Notes: a model not told the origin generated them from the letters alone. DNA of 55,799 nt from Vibrio cincinnatiensis DSM 19608 (GCF_900167345.1 NZ_FUXB01000019.1:1-55799), one strand, 5' to 3'. Positions 9,347-19,610 are shown, counted from the first letter of the stretch. Numbers and translations are program-made.

Positions 9347-10309
9347 TCAGATCGTTATCGTTATTTGTTTATTTACGGCTGCATTTTTTGCTGCCAATAC
9401 ACTTCCTTTACCAAGGGTTCCAACCCCCTTGCTAAGATTTGCTTTAGGGAATAACTGGCGTTCAGCCGTTAATTTCCATTTAATCTGTTTACTCTCTCCC
9501 AACAATTGTTTGGCGAGTACTTTGGTTTGTTCTAATCGTTGGCACTGCAATAACGCTCTTGCCGTTTGTGCATCCGTTGCCACAAGCTCAATCTCAATAC
9601 CGGCATTCATATTCCAACTTCGTTTCCCGATCAAAGCACCACTACCTAATTGAGCAAACTGTCCTTCGGGCATACTCGGACTGCAAATTCTCGTCTGTTC
9701 GTGCACTTCAATATCAAACCAACGGCCTTGGAATTCATGCAGAACAACCGAACAACCTGATTGCATTTCAAGCAGTGTTTTCACCATCGCCTTGCTACGA
9801 GATCGACGATGAAAAGCGCCCCCCAAAAAAATGGCGCTGTCTCCTTGATCTCCAGTTAATGCACTTAAGATGGTGTGAATGGGTGCACTTTGGCCATGCG
9901 CAACTTGACATAACTGAGCGGTTAGTTGAGAAGAGAGCCAGCAACGGTAGTAAAGAGAGAGAAGTCGATGGTTAAAAATGTCAAAAAAATCCGACATTGC
10001 CTCATCATTTTCACGAATACGTTGAATAATACGCTCACTATAGTGATTAGGCAGAATGCCTTGCTCCCCAGTCAAACCCATTAAGTTCGTTTTTAGGTGT
10101 AGTTTGGTTGTCGATTTTTTGCTTATGCTCACCAACTGATTAGCTTCATAGCCGAGTTTTTGTAAAACAGAAAGGGAGATGCGTTCATTCTCAGGTAAAG
10201 CATCACTCCCAAGATAACTTTCTCCTTTTAAATAGTGATGCTCAAGCAGATGAATCGCTTCAAACAAAGGCAAAGCTTCTAATGCATCAAAGAATTCTTT
10301 TTCCGTCAT
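9347..10309 (-). CDS. tssG: T6SS baseplate protein TssG
   Basis: This 320-residue protein belongs to the ImpH/VasB family, with segments such as LHLKTNLMGLTGEQGILPNHYSE and FNHRLLSLYYRCW. TssG joins TssF, TssE and TssK to form the cytoplasmic baseplate wedge around VgrG. Its start overlaps the tssF stop by 4 bases, which indicates translational coupling and a matched supply of the two partners. The order tssE-tssF-tssG-clpV matches the imp cluster of Rhizobium (impF-impG-impH-clpV). Confidence 0.93.
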   Translation of the reverse strand: MTEKEFFDALEALPLFEAIHLLEHHYLKGESYLGSDALPENERISLSVLQKLGYEANQLVSISKKSTTKLHLKTNLMGLTGEQGILPNHYSERIIQRIRENDEAMSDFFDIFNHRLLSLYYRCWLSSQLTAQLCQVAHGQSAPIHTILSALTGDQGDSAIFLGGAFHRRSRSKAMVKTLLEMQSGCSVVLHEFQGRWFDIEVHEQTRICSPSMPEGQFAQLGSGALIGKRSWNMNAGIEIELVATDAQTARALLQCQRLEQTKVLAKQLLGESKQIKWKLTAERQLFPKANLSKGVGTLGKGSVLAAKNAAVNKQITITI

Positions 10310-12129
10310 AGAAGTTCCTTTTCCCCCGCCAAAGCAGGCCAGCGAAAGAGTCTTTCACCCGTAGAAGTCAAATGAATGGATAACTGAGTAAAGGTATTGA
10401 TTTCAGCAAATTGTGCAAAATAGGCGGACAAGACATTCCCCAACAAGAAGATTTGTTCACGTGACAAAATCTGATCAGAGATATGAAGGACAATTCCAGT
10501 GCCATTGCAAAAACCGACTCGTCCATTCTGTAAGGCGCGTCCCGTCGTTATCGAGGTTTTCATGCCTTTAATGGCTTCAATCAATGCTTTGGTTTCAGGT
10601 GTTCCTCTGAAAGCCAGTAGGTTCAGCACTTGTTTCAATGCTTCAACGCCATTCTCATCGCTAAAGTGATTTAGCGTTAATAACTTCGCAAACTGCCAGC
10701 GAGAACTTTCATCCATTTCCGGCCGAATAGTTTCTGTCGGAGTTACGAGGCACTTAATCTTGCTAAAATTATCTTTACAGTCAGGCATGGAAACTTGGGG
10801 CAAACCGCCTCCAAATGGAATTTTAGCGGCAAGATTACGGTTGCAACACCAAGCTTCCACCGACATCAGCCAGTTTTCACGAGACTCAGGAGAAAAAAGC
10901 TGATATTGCTTATCCACAATTGAAACAAAAACTTCTCGACCCGGTTCGTCAAATCCCCCCGCCCAATTTTTATCTTCTCGGCGTAGTACCCAATATATTT
11001 CATCTTTAGAAAAGTAGTGAGGGTGATTACCCGCATAATATGAGGGTAAATTATCGTAGACTTTATTCCAGTTTCTCAGGGTTACCTTATCTAAGCTCAC
11101 GACTTCGCTGGATTCAGGATCCATATATTCAGTATGAAGCTGATATTCATAATCTGATGGCTGAATACGAACCGGCTTCATCTTTGCTTTATACAGATTA
11201 ACCACCGGAGTACAACCTAATTGGATGTTCTCGAAGGTTATCTGTTTTTCCAGCCAATCATTGGATTCTTTAAAATAGAACCAGAACTCTGCCTGTGTCC
11301 CCTCTCCTAAAATAGTTAAATCAAGATCCACTAAATCGAAGAACAAGAATTTTTCTGGGAAATGCAAATATTCAATCAGCATACGAGTTCCAGAGAAACT
11401 ACGCTTACTGTAAGGAACGACTTTATCGAGATCACTAAATCCGACCGCATTAATATGTCGTTGAGTAAACTCTTTAACACATCGCCCCCCTTGCACTAAA
11501 ACCAACCCCAAGCAGGAACTGAACAAGTGTTGATAAAGCTGTAGCGAAATCTGCGATTGACCATTGAGATAGAATCTCAACCGTTTATCTTTGTTATCGG
11601 CAATATTGATCTCATCACTATGACTTTGTAATCGCAGCTTCAGGACTGACTTGGCTTCCGCTTGTATACGAGCCTCTGTCCCAGTAAAGGGAGCATTCTC
11701 AAACTTTGCTTCGGTAACGTCAAAAGGTAGAACCTGTGTTTCATAACAAGTAATAAAATCACACTCTTTAAAGCCTGGAGCGGTGATCGTAACTCTTTCT
11801 CCAACGGGAACAGTCACACTTGATGTAGCAGAACTCGAACCACAGACTTTCACGATTGACATCGAAGGAATCGGGGCATGAAAATCAGGGAAAAGTTGAC
11901 CAATAAGCGCTTCTGTCAATTGTGGAAAAGCGTTATCTAAACTTTGTCGAATACGGGCAGTAAGAAAAGCACAACCTTCCAATAAACGAGATACATGAGG
12001 ATCTTCTACGACCTCCTCACTTAAACGTAAACGAGCCGCTATTTTAGGGTAGTGTTCTCCAAACTCATGACCTTTATGTCTTAAATACACCAGCTCACGA
12101 TTATAATACTTTAGAAACTCTTCACTCAT
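10306..12129 (-). CDS. tssF: T6SS baseplate protein TssF
   Basis: This 607-residue protein starts with the family hallmark EEFLKYYNRELVYLRHKGHEFGEHYPKIAARL and continues with FLTARIRQSLDNAFPQLTEALIGQLFPDFHAPIPSMSIV. It is the ImpG/VasA family, which wraps TssG as a dimer in each baseplate wedge. Length is normal. It overlaps tssE by 4 bases upstream and tssG by 4 bases downstream, so tssE, tssF and tssG form a coupled block. No defects seen. Confidence 0.95.
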   Translation of the reverse strand: MSEEFLKYYNRELVYLRHKGHEFGEHYPKIAARLRLSEEVVEDPHVSRLLEGCAFLTARIRQSLDNAFPQLTEALIGQLFPDFHAPIPSMSIVKVCGSSSATSSVTVPVGERVTITAPGFKECDFITCYETQVLPFDVTEAKFENAPFTGTEARIQAEAKSVLKLRLQSHSDEINIADNKDKRLRFYLNGQSQISLQLYQHLFSSCLGLVLVQGGRCVKEFTQRHINAVGFSDLDKVVPYSKRSFSGTRMLIEYLHFPEKFLFFDLVDLDLTILGEGTQAEFWFYFKESNDWLEKQITFENIQLGCTPVVNLYKAKMKPVRIQPSDYEYQLHTEYMDPESSEVVSLDKVTLRNWNKVYDNLPSYYAGNHPHYFSKDEIYWVLRREDKNWAGGFDEPGREVFVSIVDKQYQLFSPESRENWLMSVEAWCCNRNLAAKIPFGGGLPQVSMPDCKDNFSKIKCLVTPTETIRPEMDESSRWQFAKLLTLNHFSDENGVEALKQVLNLLAFRGTPETKALIEAIKGMKTSITTGRALQNGRVGFCNGTGIVLHISDQILSREQIFLLGNVLSAYFAQFAEINTFTQLSIHLTSTGERLFRWPALAGEKELL

Positions 12130-12599
12130 TTCGCTTTACTCAGTTTAATTCCTAAGCTAACGGGTTCCACTTCTGAATCCATGACAAGTTCTTGTTCAGT
12201 GCCGTCAATGATGCAGGTCGCACGGATGCGTAGTTTTAATATCCTGTCTAATGGATTCTTATCTTCTGCAATACTCACCGTTACATAACTCAAACGTGGT
12301 TCAAACTGTGTGATCGTTTTTTGTACCAAGTTGCATAAAAATTGCTGCCCATCTGCACTACTAAATGGCATGGATGAAAAATCTGGCAAACCATAGCGAA
12401 GAATAGAGTGGGATAATTCTCTAAGCTCTTCTGGTAATGACTGCCAATTGATTCGACTGTTTAACAAAGCCTCAAGATCCAAACGAATAGAATCCATTAA
12501 CGCATGACGAGTTAGTGGATAATACTTGTCATAATGGCTCTCTGGATCATAATCGACCAATTTATCCAGCAAAGAAGGCATCACACTTAATTCGTTCAT
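12126..12599 (-). CDS. tssE: T6SS gp25-like baseplate protein TssE
   Basis: This 157-residue protein has the gp25-like fold: LTRHALMDSIRLDLEALLNSR, LSHSILRYGLPDFSSMPFSS, and the C-terminal EDKNPLDRILKLRIRATCIIDG. TssE closes the baseplate and starts sheath polymerisation. It overlaps the tagJ stop by 4 bases and the tssF start by 4 bases. It sits next to TagJ, which is known in other systems to bind sheath and ClpV components. Confidence 0.93.
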   Translation of the reverse strand: MNELSVMPSLLDKLVDYDPESHYDKYYPLTRHALMDSIRLDLEALLNSRINWQSLPEELRELSHSILRYGLPDFSSMPFSSADGQQFLCNLVQKTITQFEPRLSYVTVSIAEDKNPLDRILKLRIRATCIIDGTEQELVMDSEVEPVSLGIKLSKAK

Positions 12600-13399
12600 T
12601 CAACCGGAACCAACGCGACTTTTTTAATCTCACCTAATTGAGATAAGGCGATCACCCCCTCTCCGGCCAACCACATTTTTTGCCCCATACCTAGGCTGTG
12701 CTCAGTCTCCAAAATTCTTTTCCAATCGGTTTCTCGGCCTAGCTTTTGATTATCCGTTTCGGAGTCCACATACGTCATTGGGAAATGAGCCTCTCCTTCT
12801 CCTAATCCATCAATATCAAATTCACATGGACGCCAAATGGTTTCCAGTAAATTGGTTGCGGGTTTCAGTTGCAGTGAATTCACCTGGCTAAGTGGAACCA
12901 AATAGTAATTTCCCATCGATGAAAAGAGCTCAATAAAACCCGCTAAACGATCATCTAGATCCCTAACATCTTCATAAGTCGTACCATTTACCGTAAAAGC
13001 AAGCTTAGGACGAACCGCTTCAACCTCATCACACACAGCAGCCAATTCATCCGCACACTGATTTCCTAAAGCCAAACTAAAATTAACCAGCATGTTATTT
13101 TGTTTTTCCGCTTCACAAACAAATTGTGCCGTTGCGGCACCTTGCGAAAAATCAACTCTCGCTTGTGCCGCTTTCACTAAATGGCGGATCTGGCTAGCAC
13201 CCGGTAGATATTCGGGAAACAACTTAATGGCCTGCATCAATTGCTCATCGGCACGAATAAAATCGCCTTGTAGACAAAGAACTTCGATAAATGCACTACG
13301 TAATGTGGCATTTTTAGGATCTTGCTTTATAGCGTTAATTAAGGCTTCTTTTGCTTGTTGTAATTCGCCTTGTCCAATGTATTGTTGCCAATCTAACAT
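12596..13399 (-). CDS. tagJ: TagJ (ImpE family) T6SS accessory protein
   Basis: This 267-residue protein opens with a short tetratricopeptide-like stretch (GELQQAKEALINAIKQDPKNATLRSAFIEVLCLQGDFIRADEQL). An ImpE domain follows, with FTVNGTTYEDVRDLDDRLAGFIELFSS and YYLVPLSQVNSLQL. TagJ is found in only part of the T6SS families. In Pseudomonas it binds the N-terminus of TssB and may modulate ClpV-driven disassembly. It starts 9 bases after the second tssC-like gene ends and overlaps tssE by 4 bases. Confidence 0.9.
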   Translation of the reverse strand: MLDWQQYIGQGELQQAKEALINAIKQDPKNATLRSAFIEVLCLQGDFIRADEQLMQAIKLFPEYLPGASQIRHLVKAAQARVDFSQGAATAQFVCEAEKQNNMLVNFSLALGNQCADELAAVCDEVEAVRPKLAFTVNGTTYEDVRDLDDRLAGFIELFSSMGNYYLVPLSQVNSLQLKPATNLLETIWRPCEFDIDGLGEGEAHFPMTYVDSETDNQKLGRETDWKRILETEHSLGMGQKMWLAGEGVIALSQLGEIKKVALVPVE

Positions 13400-13408
13400 T
13401 TTGATTCC

Positions 13409-14902
13409 TTACAATATGTGTTCTGGTGATAGCTCTGTAATCAGTTTTATAGAGGAGACCATCTGATCCAGTTGGAAATGTGGCCTTAAATGGATTACTG
13501 AGTAGTAATTTCCTGGGCTACCCAATTTTTCCGTCACTCGTATCCGTGCTTCATTAAGCGGATATTTTGCTCTTAGTTCATCCGAAGCTTCATCGGATGC
13601 GGTCGTATATTTGTGTAACCACGCCTGAAAATCCCGTTCTATACTTTGTGCATCTTGGTAACTGCCAACTCTATCTCGTCCCATCACTTTGATATAATGA
13701 GCAATTCTTGATACACAGAGTGTGTATTGCAACATCGATGATAAACGAGCATTGACATTAGCCCCTTTCTCCGAAAATAGACGGGATTGATGCAATGAAA
13801 TATTCGATGTAAAACTAATAAACTGTGTTTCTGCTACTGGGGATAAGGGAATAAAACCACAATCCGATAACTCCTGCTCACGTCGTTCTGTAACTTTAAG
13901 ATTTAGGGGCGCTTTATAGCGCTGACCTTTTCCTGGTAAATGAACACGACACGATGATGGTGGTTGGATAATTCCTTGTGAATAGTCTCCCGTTTTATGC
14001 CCACGAATATGAGTAAACCAACCGTTTTCCTGAAATGCACGCATGATGACTGCCGCAAAACAAAAAGAAGCATTTCCCCAAAGCAAGTCACGGTTGGAAT
14101 CACGGATCCGCTCGTTATAAACAAATTGGTCACTTCTTGAACCATCACTACAATATGGCTGACGGTAAAGAACATTCGGCATTGTTAGTCCAATAAAGCG
14201 CACATCATCAGACTCTCTTAATTTACGCCAATTCAAATACTCACTTTGCTCAAACTGGGTATAGATATTTCCGATAGAGGCAATATCAGAAAAATGATCC
14301 GTACCAAAAACGCTAGGGTTTACCGACATAATAAAAGGACTAAAAGCCGCAGCAGCCGATTGAGCCATTTTTCCTAAAGTTCGAATATCTCTATCCACCG
14401 CATTTCTTCCCGGTGACTGCCCTAAATAATAATCTCCAACTAACAACCCGAAGGGTTCTCCACCCGGCATTGAATATTCATTTTGATAGATCAATTTAAA
14501 CAAGGCTGATTGATCAAACTCTATCGCTCGCGTTGCATCTTTGACTAACTCATCCCAAGTACATGTTAAGATTTTAATTTTTACTAATTCTTCAGCATTA
14601 GAGTCTTTTTGCTCAACTAAATAACGCAGCCCCCGCCAAGTTGATTCAAGACGTTGGATGACACTATGATGTAAAATATCGTCTAATTGCTGGTTTAACT
14701 GGGCATCTATCTGTTCAATCGTACTCAGAATGCTATGAAAGAATTCCTCTTTACTCTTAATACCAGCGAACTCAACCCAATACTGTATTGCTTGACTTAA
14801 GTCCTGAGTATCCAAAAAACGCTCGATCCAATGATTTGCCAGTAATGGCTGCTCTGGGGTCGCTCGCTGATGTGTGAGTTGTTCTACTGAGACGAAATTC
14901 AT
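13409..14902 (-). CDS. Second TssC-like sheath protein (ImpD type)
   Basis: This 497-residue protein is a divergent paralogue of the tssC just upstream. Both carry the segment LESTWRGLRYLV or [12 protein letters not shown], the pair FDQSALFKLIYQNEYSMPGGEPFGLLVGDYYLG and [32 protein letters not shown], and matching C-termini around MGRDRVGSYQDAQSIERDFQAWL. It matches ImpD of the Rhizobium imp operon and holds the same place in the order. Whether it enters the sheath or acts at its ends is not known from the sequence. The 45-base gap from tssC has no clear terminator. Confidence 0.9.
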   Translation of the reverse strand: MNFVSVEQLTHQRATPEQPLLANHWIERFLDTQDLSQAIQYWVEFAGIKSKEEFFHSILSTIEQIDAQLNQQLDDILHHSVIQRLESTWRGLRYLVEQKDSNAEELVKIKILTCTWDELVKDATRAIEFDQSALFKLIYQNEYSMPGGEPFGLLVGDYYLGQSPGRNAVDRDIRTLGKMAQSAAAAFSPFIMSVNPSVFGTDHFSDIASIGNIYTQFEQSEYLNWRKLRESDDVRFIGLTMPNVLYRQPYCSDGSRSDQFVYNERIRDSNRDLLWGNASFCFAAVIMRAFQENGWFTHIRGHKTGDYSQGIIQPPSSCRVHLPGKGQRYKAPLNLKVTERREQELSDCGFIPLSPVAETQFISFTSNISLHQSRLFSEKGANVNARLSSMLQYTLCVSRIAHYIKVMGRDRVGSYQDAQSIERDFQAWLHKYTTASDEASDELRAKYPLNEARIRVTEKLGSPGNYYSVIHLRPHFQLDQMVSSIKLITELSPEHIL

Positions 14903-14947
14903 GCTACTTATCAGGGGCTGGTGTAATACACCACCCCTGCCTTCTTA

Positions 14948-16444
14948 TTAACCACCTGATTGTGGTATTTTTGCAACTAAACGTAATGACGTTGTCAATT
15001 CTTCCATTTGCAGCCAAGGTTTTAGCCAAGCAACCGCATTATAAGCTCCCGCTGTACCAGGAATTTCTTTAACCTGAACACGCGCATCAGCCAATGGATA
15101 TTTAGCACGGATCTCTTGACCTCCCCCTTCCGAAGCATTGACATACCCTAATATCCAACGATTCAACCAAGACTCCACATCTTCAGCTTCCATAAAACTT
15201 CCGATTTTGTCTCGTGCCATTACTTTGAGGTAGTGAGCAAATCGAGAAGTTGCCATCATATAGGGTAAGCGAGCGGAAATTGCCGCGTTTGCAGTGGCAT
15301 CAGGAGAGTCATACTTAGCGGGTTTTTGGCAGGTTTGCGCACCAAAAAATACCGCATAGTTCGTATTTTTATAATGGCATAAAGGAAGGAATCCCAGTTT
15401 GCCTAATTCCGCTTCACGTCGATCCGTGATTCCAATCTCAGTTGGACACTTCATATCTGGATCGCCATCATCACTCATAAAAAAGTGTGTCGGTAAATTA
15501 TCAACTCGGCCGCCACCTTCAGCGCCACGAATCGCGGTACAGAAGCCATATTTAGAAAATGCATCCGTTAATTTAGCACCTAGCACATAAGAGGAATTCA
15601 TCCAACAATAGTCATTATGCTGTGCATTGGTGGCAATACCAGAAAGTTCATCAACATCAAACTCTTCAAACCCGAACTCTTCGACTGGTGACGTTGCTTG
15701 ACCATAAGGCAAACGAGCTAAGACTTTAGGCATTGTTAAGCTCACAAATCGAGAGTCTGCACTTTCACGAAAAGCACGCCACTGAGTGTACTCTAGTGAT
15801 TCAAATACTTTTTCTAAGTCACGAGGTTTAGACAACTCTGTCCATTCATCGAACCCAAACAACGCTGGAGAAGCCGCAGAAAGGAAAGGTGCAAAACCGG
15901 CGGCAGCAACATTAGACATTAAACGTAAGCTCTCAATATCTTCTGGATGATTGGTAAATTCATAATCACCAATCAATGCGCCATAAGGTTCCCCCCCTGC
16001 ACTACCAAATTCGGCTTCATACACTTTTTTAAAGATTTGACTTTGATCAAATTCAACCGCTTTACTTAAATCTTTATGCAACTCTTTCTTCGTCATGCTG
16101 ACCATACGAATTTTAAGCGTAGAGCTGGTTTCCGAGTTCATGACTAAGTAATTCAAACCTCGCCAAGTTCCTTCCAACTTTTGCAGATCGGGGTGGTGCA
16201 TCACTTCCGAAAGCTGCTCTGATATTTTTTTATCCAGAGCCGTGATTGCTTCGCGGAAAGTAACGGTTAAGTTTTTATTCCAGGTCACGGTACCTTTTAA
16301 AGCTTCTTCGGCTAAAGTTTTGATCAATTCTTGCGCGCGAGCAGCTTCTGTTTGTTTCGTTGCACCAATCGCCTGTTCAAGAAATGAAAGTGACTGACTC
16401 TCAACGGTCGGGTCCAATTGATTTTCTAACTGTGTTGACATCAT
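14948..16444 (-). CDS. tssC: T6SS sheath large subunit TssC
   Basis: I place the start at the ATG at 16444 (or 16441; two ATGs in a row), 5-8 bases behind AAGG. A longer frame to 16480 would overlap tssB and adds a basic, non-family tail. The resulting protein of about 498 residues is the usual TssC length. It has [38 protein letters not shown] and the C-terminal [21 protein letters not shown]. TssC and TssB form the contractile sheath. It directly follows tssB, as in nearly all T6SS loci. Confidence 0.96.
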   Translation of the reverse strand: MMSTQLENQLDPTVESQSLSFLEQAIGATKQTEAARAQELIKTLAEEALKGTVTWNKNLTVTFREAITALDKKISEQLSEVMHHPDLQKLEGTWRGLNYLVMNSETSSTLKIRMVSMTKKELHKDLSKAVEFDQSQIFKKVYEAEFGSAGGEPYGALIGDYEFTNHPEDIESLRLMSNVAAAGFAPFLSAASPALFGFDEWTELSKPRDLEKVFESLEYTQWRAFRESADSRFVSLTMPKVLARLPYGQATSPVEEFGFEEFDVDELSGIATNAQHNDYCWMNSSYVLGAKLTDAFSKYGFCTAIRGAEGGGRVDNLPTHFFMSDDGDPDMKCPTEIGITDRREAELGKLGFLPLCHYKNTNYAVFFGAQTCQKPAKYDSPDATANAAISARLPYMMATSRFAHYLKVMARDKIGSFMEAEDVESWLNRWILGYVNASEGGGQEIRAKYPLADARVQVKEIPGTAGAYNAVAWLKPWLQMEELTTSLRLVAKIPQSGG

Positions 16445-16451
16445 ATTTTCC

Positions 16452-16967
16452 TTATTCTGCCTGCGCGTCGCCCTGACCAATCTTCAGTTCATCCGCCAAT
16501 TTGGATAAGTTTTCAGTATTATTGAGGACCGCTTCTAGAACATTTTCCAACTCTTCAGAACGATCGACTTTGGTCATTAAGTCTCGTAACTTATTTCGGG
16601 TATCCATTAATTGGCGAAGAGGATCGACTTGCCTAACAATGGAGGCAGGTTCAAAATCCTTCATTGACTGAAACTTCAAATTGACTTGAAATTCAGAATC
16701 ATCACCCGCGAGTGTATTTTTCACTTTAAATATGACTGATGGACTCATTTTTTTCAGAACATCATCAAAATTATCACGATCAATTTGAATGAACCGTCGA
16801 TCTTTCAATGGTTTAAGAGCCTCGGTATTTTGACCAGCAAAATCCCCCATAACCCCCACCACGAACGGAAGCTCTTTCTTTAATGATGCGCCTTCAGTTT
16901 CTACATCGTAGGTAATATGAACACGTGGTTTCCTGACTCGTGATAGTTTCGAGTGAATACTAGCCAT
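16452..16967 (-). CDS. tssB: T6SS sheath small subunit TssB
   Basis: This 171-residue protein is typical Tss[19 protein letters not shown] near the start, [36 protein letters not shown], and the acidic-hydrophobic helix at the end ([21 protein letters not shown]). It forms heterodimers with TssC in the sheath, and its N-terminal helix is where TagJ binds in systems that have TagJ. The ribosome site GGGAGAACAAT precedes the ATG. The stop lies 7 bases before the chosen tssC start. Confidence 0.96.
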   Translation of the reverse strand: MASIHSKLSRVRKPRVHITYDVETEGASLKKELPFVVGVMGDFAGQNTEALKPLKDRRFIQIDRDNFDDVLKKMSPSVIFKVKNTLAGDDSEFQVNLKFQSMKDFEPASIVRQVDPLRQLMDTRNKLRDLMTKVDRSEELENVLEAVLNNTENLSKLADELKIGQGDAQAE

Positions 16968-16983
16968 ATTGTTCTCCCTTTAA

Positions 16984-18114
16984 TTACTCATCTTTATTTG
17001 CTATGCCAACTAAACGGAAGTAGCCCTTTTTGGCTTCCCCATCAGATATCAGCTCTGCCAATAAATCAGGCAAAGCCATTCCACACCAGCGAATAACTTG
17101 TTCGATAGTGTATGAAACTGGTGAATGTGGTTCTGTCTCTCGAAAGAAATCAGCCACTTTTCGTAATTGCTCTATTGCCTCTTGCCGAGATTCTACATTT
17201 GCATTCCATAGTTCACGGTGAAGGCCCGCACGAGTATTGTTCTCAGCGTTTAACCCAACTTCTTCTTGCCCATCCAATACTTCTGGCGTACTTACGCCAA
17301 CGCTTTTTATTAGTTTATCGCCAGCGAGATGCTTTACCGCGGCATAGATGGTGTCTAGCTTATGGGCAATATATGAACTTGGGGTTACCTCTCCACAAAC
17401 CTTATCGAGCACTTCAGAAAAATGGCGAAAGTTATCAATCGCACTCTGTAAATCTTGTTCTAATTCCTGATAAAAAGTGCTACTAGAGGCTTTAGCGGTT
17501 TGTACAATATCGTCAAGCGCGGCAACACCTTGATTGTGTTTAGCGCGCTTTTTATCTTCATCGAGTCGCTCAATTTCCAACGCCTGTTGGTACTCCCAAT
17601 AGGCATAAGCTTGCTCACTTCCCTGCTCAGTAATAGGGATACATGCAAGCGGAAAAACTAATGTTCCCTCATTATCGATACCATTAAGCCCAATAATAGG
17701 AGAGATACGTGTCTCAATACCTTCTTCATCTGGCATCGGATGTAAGTGTGGCCAGTAATGCTCTATATAATAACTCGCTAGCTCATAGCCAATTGCCATG
17801 CCTCTGAAACCCTGTAAACGGGTCAAAGCCTCTATCAGCCAAGCAACGAACTCCAAGTCTTTGGTTTGCGTTGCTAACGCTAGTGGTAATTCTTCGAGAA
17901 AAACACGCCATAAACTGGAATGACTGAGCAATGGCTCTTCTTCAACAATGGCATTGCGCTCAATATTTCGAGCCTGCATACGTTGGTCTTTCAGTCGATA
18001 ATAGAGTGACTGGGGAGTGATATCTCCTCTCGGGTCAATCCCCGTAGGCGATTCTCCCGCTATCGCAGCTTTTGCTGCATTCAACCAACCATAATCGATG
18101 TCCTCAAAGCCCAT
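16984..18114 (-). CDS. tssA: T6SS baseplate and sheath-assembly protein TssA
   Basis: I place the start at the ATG at 18114 (MGFEDIDYGWLNAAKAA), which has AAGGAG 8 bases upstream. A longer frame to 18150 lies inside pppA and lacks this support. The 376-residue protein carries the ImpA N-terminal domain: GIDPRGDITPQSLYYRLKDQR, then LAWLIEALTRLQGF-like text (EFVAWLIEALTRLQGFRGM) and EHYWPHLHPMPDEEGIETR. The C-terminal part ends PVSYTIEQVIRWCGMALPDLLAELI. This C-terminus fits the short TssA class. It overlaps the pppA stop by 11 bases. Confidence 0.92.
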   Translation of the reverse strand: MGFEDIDYGWLNAAKAAIAGESPTGIDPRGDITPQSLYYRLKDQRMQARNIERNAIVEEEPLLSHSSLWRVFLEELPLALATQTKDLEFVAWLIEALTRLQGFRGMAIGYELASYYIEHYWPHLHPMPDEEGIETRISPIIGLNGIDNEGTLVFPLACIPITEQGSEQAYAYWEYQQALEIERLDEDKKRAKHNQGVAALDDIVQTAKASSSTFYQELEQDLQSAIDNFRHFSEVLDKVCGEVTPSSYIAHKLDTIYAAVKHLAGDKLIKSVGVSTPEVLDGQEEVGLNAENNTRAGLHRELWNANVESRQEAIEQLRKVADFFRETEPHSPVSYTIEQVIRWCGMALPDLLAELISDGEAKKGYFRLVGIANKDE

Positions 18115-18901
18115 TCGTTCTTCTCCTTGGGTATACCGGAACCGTGGCATCAGAGGAAACGGTTACGCCTTCACTAGCAAACGGCAAACTGACTTTGATG
18201 AGGGCACATGTAATATTGTCACTCGCACCACGAACTAAAGCAGAATGAAGCAAAGCCAACCCAGATTGATTCACCGAATCTGCATAAAGGCTATTTTTTA
18301 TTTCGTTATCATGTAGCTCTTTCGTTAACCCATCGCTGCATAACAAAAATTGATCCCCGTGTTGTAACTGACCCGACACCTGATCAATTCGAACGCCATA
18401 CTCCACACCGATGGCTCGAGTAATAACATTGGCTAAGGGGTGATCTTCAGCTTCATCCACAGATAAAATCCCTTGCTCTATCATTTCCATCACTTGGCTA
18501 TGATCACGCGTTTTCTGTGAAAAAATATCATCACGCAGTAAGTAAATCCGGCTATCTCCTACCCAAAGACAGTGAAAATAACCATCTTGGATCATCAACA
18601 ACACCATGGTCGTGCCCATCGTTTTCCCAGCTAAATGCTGCTGTGCATAATCATAGATATCCATATTCGCCAGTTCTATTTGATGGCGTAAGTCATCAAC
18701 ACTGAAATGTGGAGTATCGATAATAAACCGTTCGATTTTATCCACTAACATTTGGCTGGCGACATCTCCAGCAGCATGTCCTCCCATACCATCGGCGACC
18801 ACCCAAACCTGACGACTCGTCATATCCAATAGTGAATCTTCGTTATATGGGCGAACTTTTCCTGGATGCGATTTTGAAAATGTAAAAAAATTCCAATTCA
18901 T
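18104..18901 (-). CDS. pppA: PppA-type PP2C serine/threonine phosphatase
   Basis: This 265-residue protein has the ordered PP2C motifs: KVRPYNEDSLLD, WVVADGMGGHAAGDVAS, MGTTMVLLMI, CLWVGDSRIYLLRD, LLCSDGLTKEL and GASDNITCALIKV. The metal-binding aspartates are present. In the known T6SS switch, PpkA phosphorylates Fha to start assembly and PppA reverses it. The kinase (27832) and Fha (26248) genes are both in this cluster. The gene sits between tagF and tssA, with a short C-terminal tail that overlaps tssA. Confidence 0.95.
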   Translation of the reverse strand: MNWNFFTFSKSHPGKVRPYNEDSLLDMTSRQVWVVADGMGGHAAGDVASQMLVDKIERFIIDTPHFSVDDLRHQIELANMDIYDYAQQHLAGKTMGTTMVLLMIQDGYFHCLWVGDSRIYLLRDDIFSQKTRDHSQVMEMIEQGILSVDEAEDHPLANVITRAIGVEYGVRIDQVSGQLQHGDQFLLCSDGLTKELHDNEIKNSLYADSVNQSGLALLHSALVRGASDNITCALIKVSLPFASEGVTVSSDATVPVYPRRRTNGL

Positions 18902-18914
18902 TCACTTACCCACA

Positions 18915-19610
18915 TTACCAATTCCACTTTGCCCACTGCCCATCCAACATAGCGGCATATTTGCCTATTGGAGGTAGACCCTCAGAGATAAACATAAGAG
19001 GCTCCACTGTATCGTTCCCATCAGTCCACCAATAACAGGGTTTGTTGTATTTTTCGTTAATGAGAAACTTGAGAAGATCATCCGCCCCAATTTCAGCATA
19101 CTCCTTGAATATCAATGACTCACACTCAGCATTTTTCAACGATACCTGACCACTAAACTTACGATTCAAAGCCAAATTATCGTTCGCGGAGGACAAACGA
19201 TTGAGCCAATGATCAAAAGAAAAACCATCTTCTAATACAGCCAGCGCTAATGCTTGTGAATCTTCCGCCCAAACTCTATGCTGCCAATAGGCTAAAGCAT
19301 GCTCTTCGACCAATCGGGCAACCGTAAAAAAGAAATATCGCCCAGCAGCATCCACACTTGGAATCATGCTCCCAATTAATGTTGACTCACCCGTTATCGA
19401 AGCATCGAATGAAAAATTCCATATTGGTGCATTCAGATACAGCGCCTGCCAACGATCTTGAAGCTGCTCTCGACTGACAGCAATTACAGCTTGTTGCCAG
19501 TCATGTAACACATTTGCACAATATTTAGGCAAACCATGTTTGATAAAATCGCCTTTTGCGGGGATCTTTCCTATATATCCCCACCCCGGAGTTACAACGT
19601 CTGAGGGCAT
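18915..19610 (-). CDS. tagF: TagF (ImpM family) T6SS post-translational repressor
   Basis: This 231-residue protein opens with the ImpM signature GWGYIGKIPAKGDFIKHGLPK. It continues with TLIGSMIPSVDAAGRYFFFTVAR and PCYWWTDGN. TagF is known to restrain T6SS assembly, in some species by binding Fha, independently of the phosphorylation step. The start at 19610 has GGAG 8 bases upstream and overlaps the tssM end by 19 bases. A stand-alone TagF is present here; in some bacteria it is fused to PppA, its neighbour in this cluster. Confidence 0.92.
   Translation of the reverse strand: MPSDVVTPGWGYIGKIPAKGDFIKHGLPKYCANVLHDWQQAVIAVSREQLQDRWQALYLNAPIWNFSFDASITGESTLIGSMIPSVDAAGRYFFFTVARLVEEHALAYWQHRVWAEDSQALALAVLEDGFSFDHWLNRLSSANDNLALNRKFSGQVSLKNAECESLIFKEYAEIGADDLLKFLINEKYNKPCYWWTDGNDTVEPLMFISEGLPPIGKYAAMLDGQWAKWNW

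Noticed and set aside
9559..9975. 138-codon plus-strand frame inside tssG
   Set aside because: It is antisense to a well-conserved T6SS gene and has no family resemblance.
13092..17486. 124-codon plus-strand frames at 13092-13466 and 17112-17486
   Set aside because: They are antisense to tagJ/tssC-like and tssA; composition follows from the coding strand.
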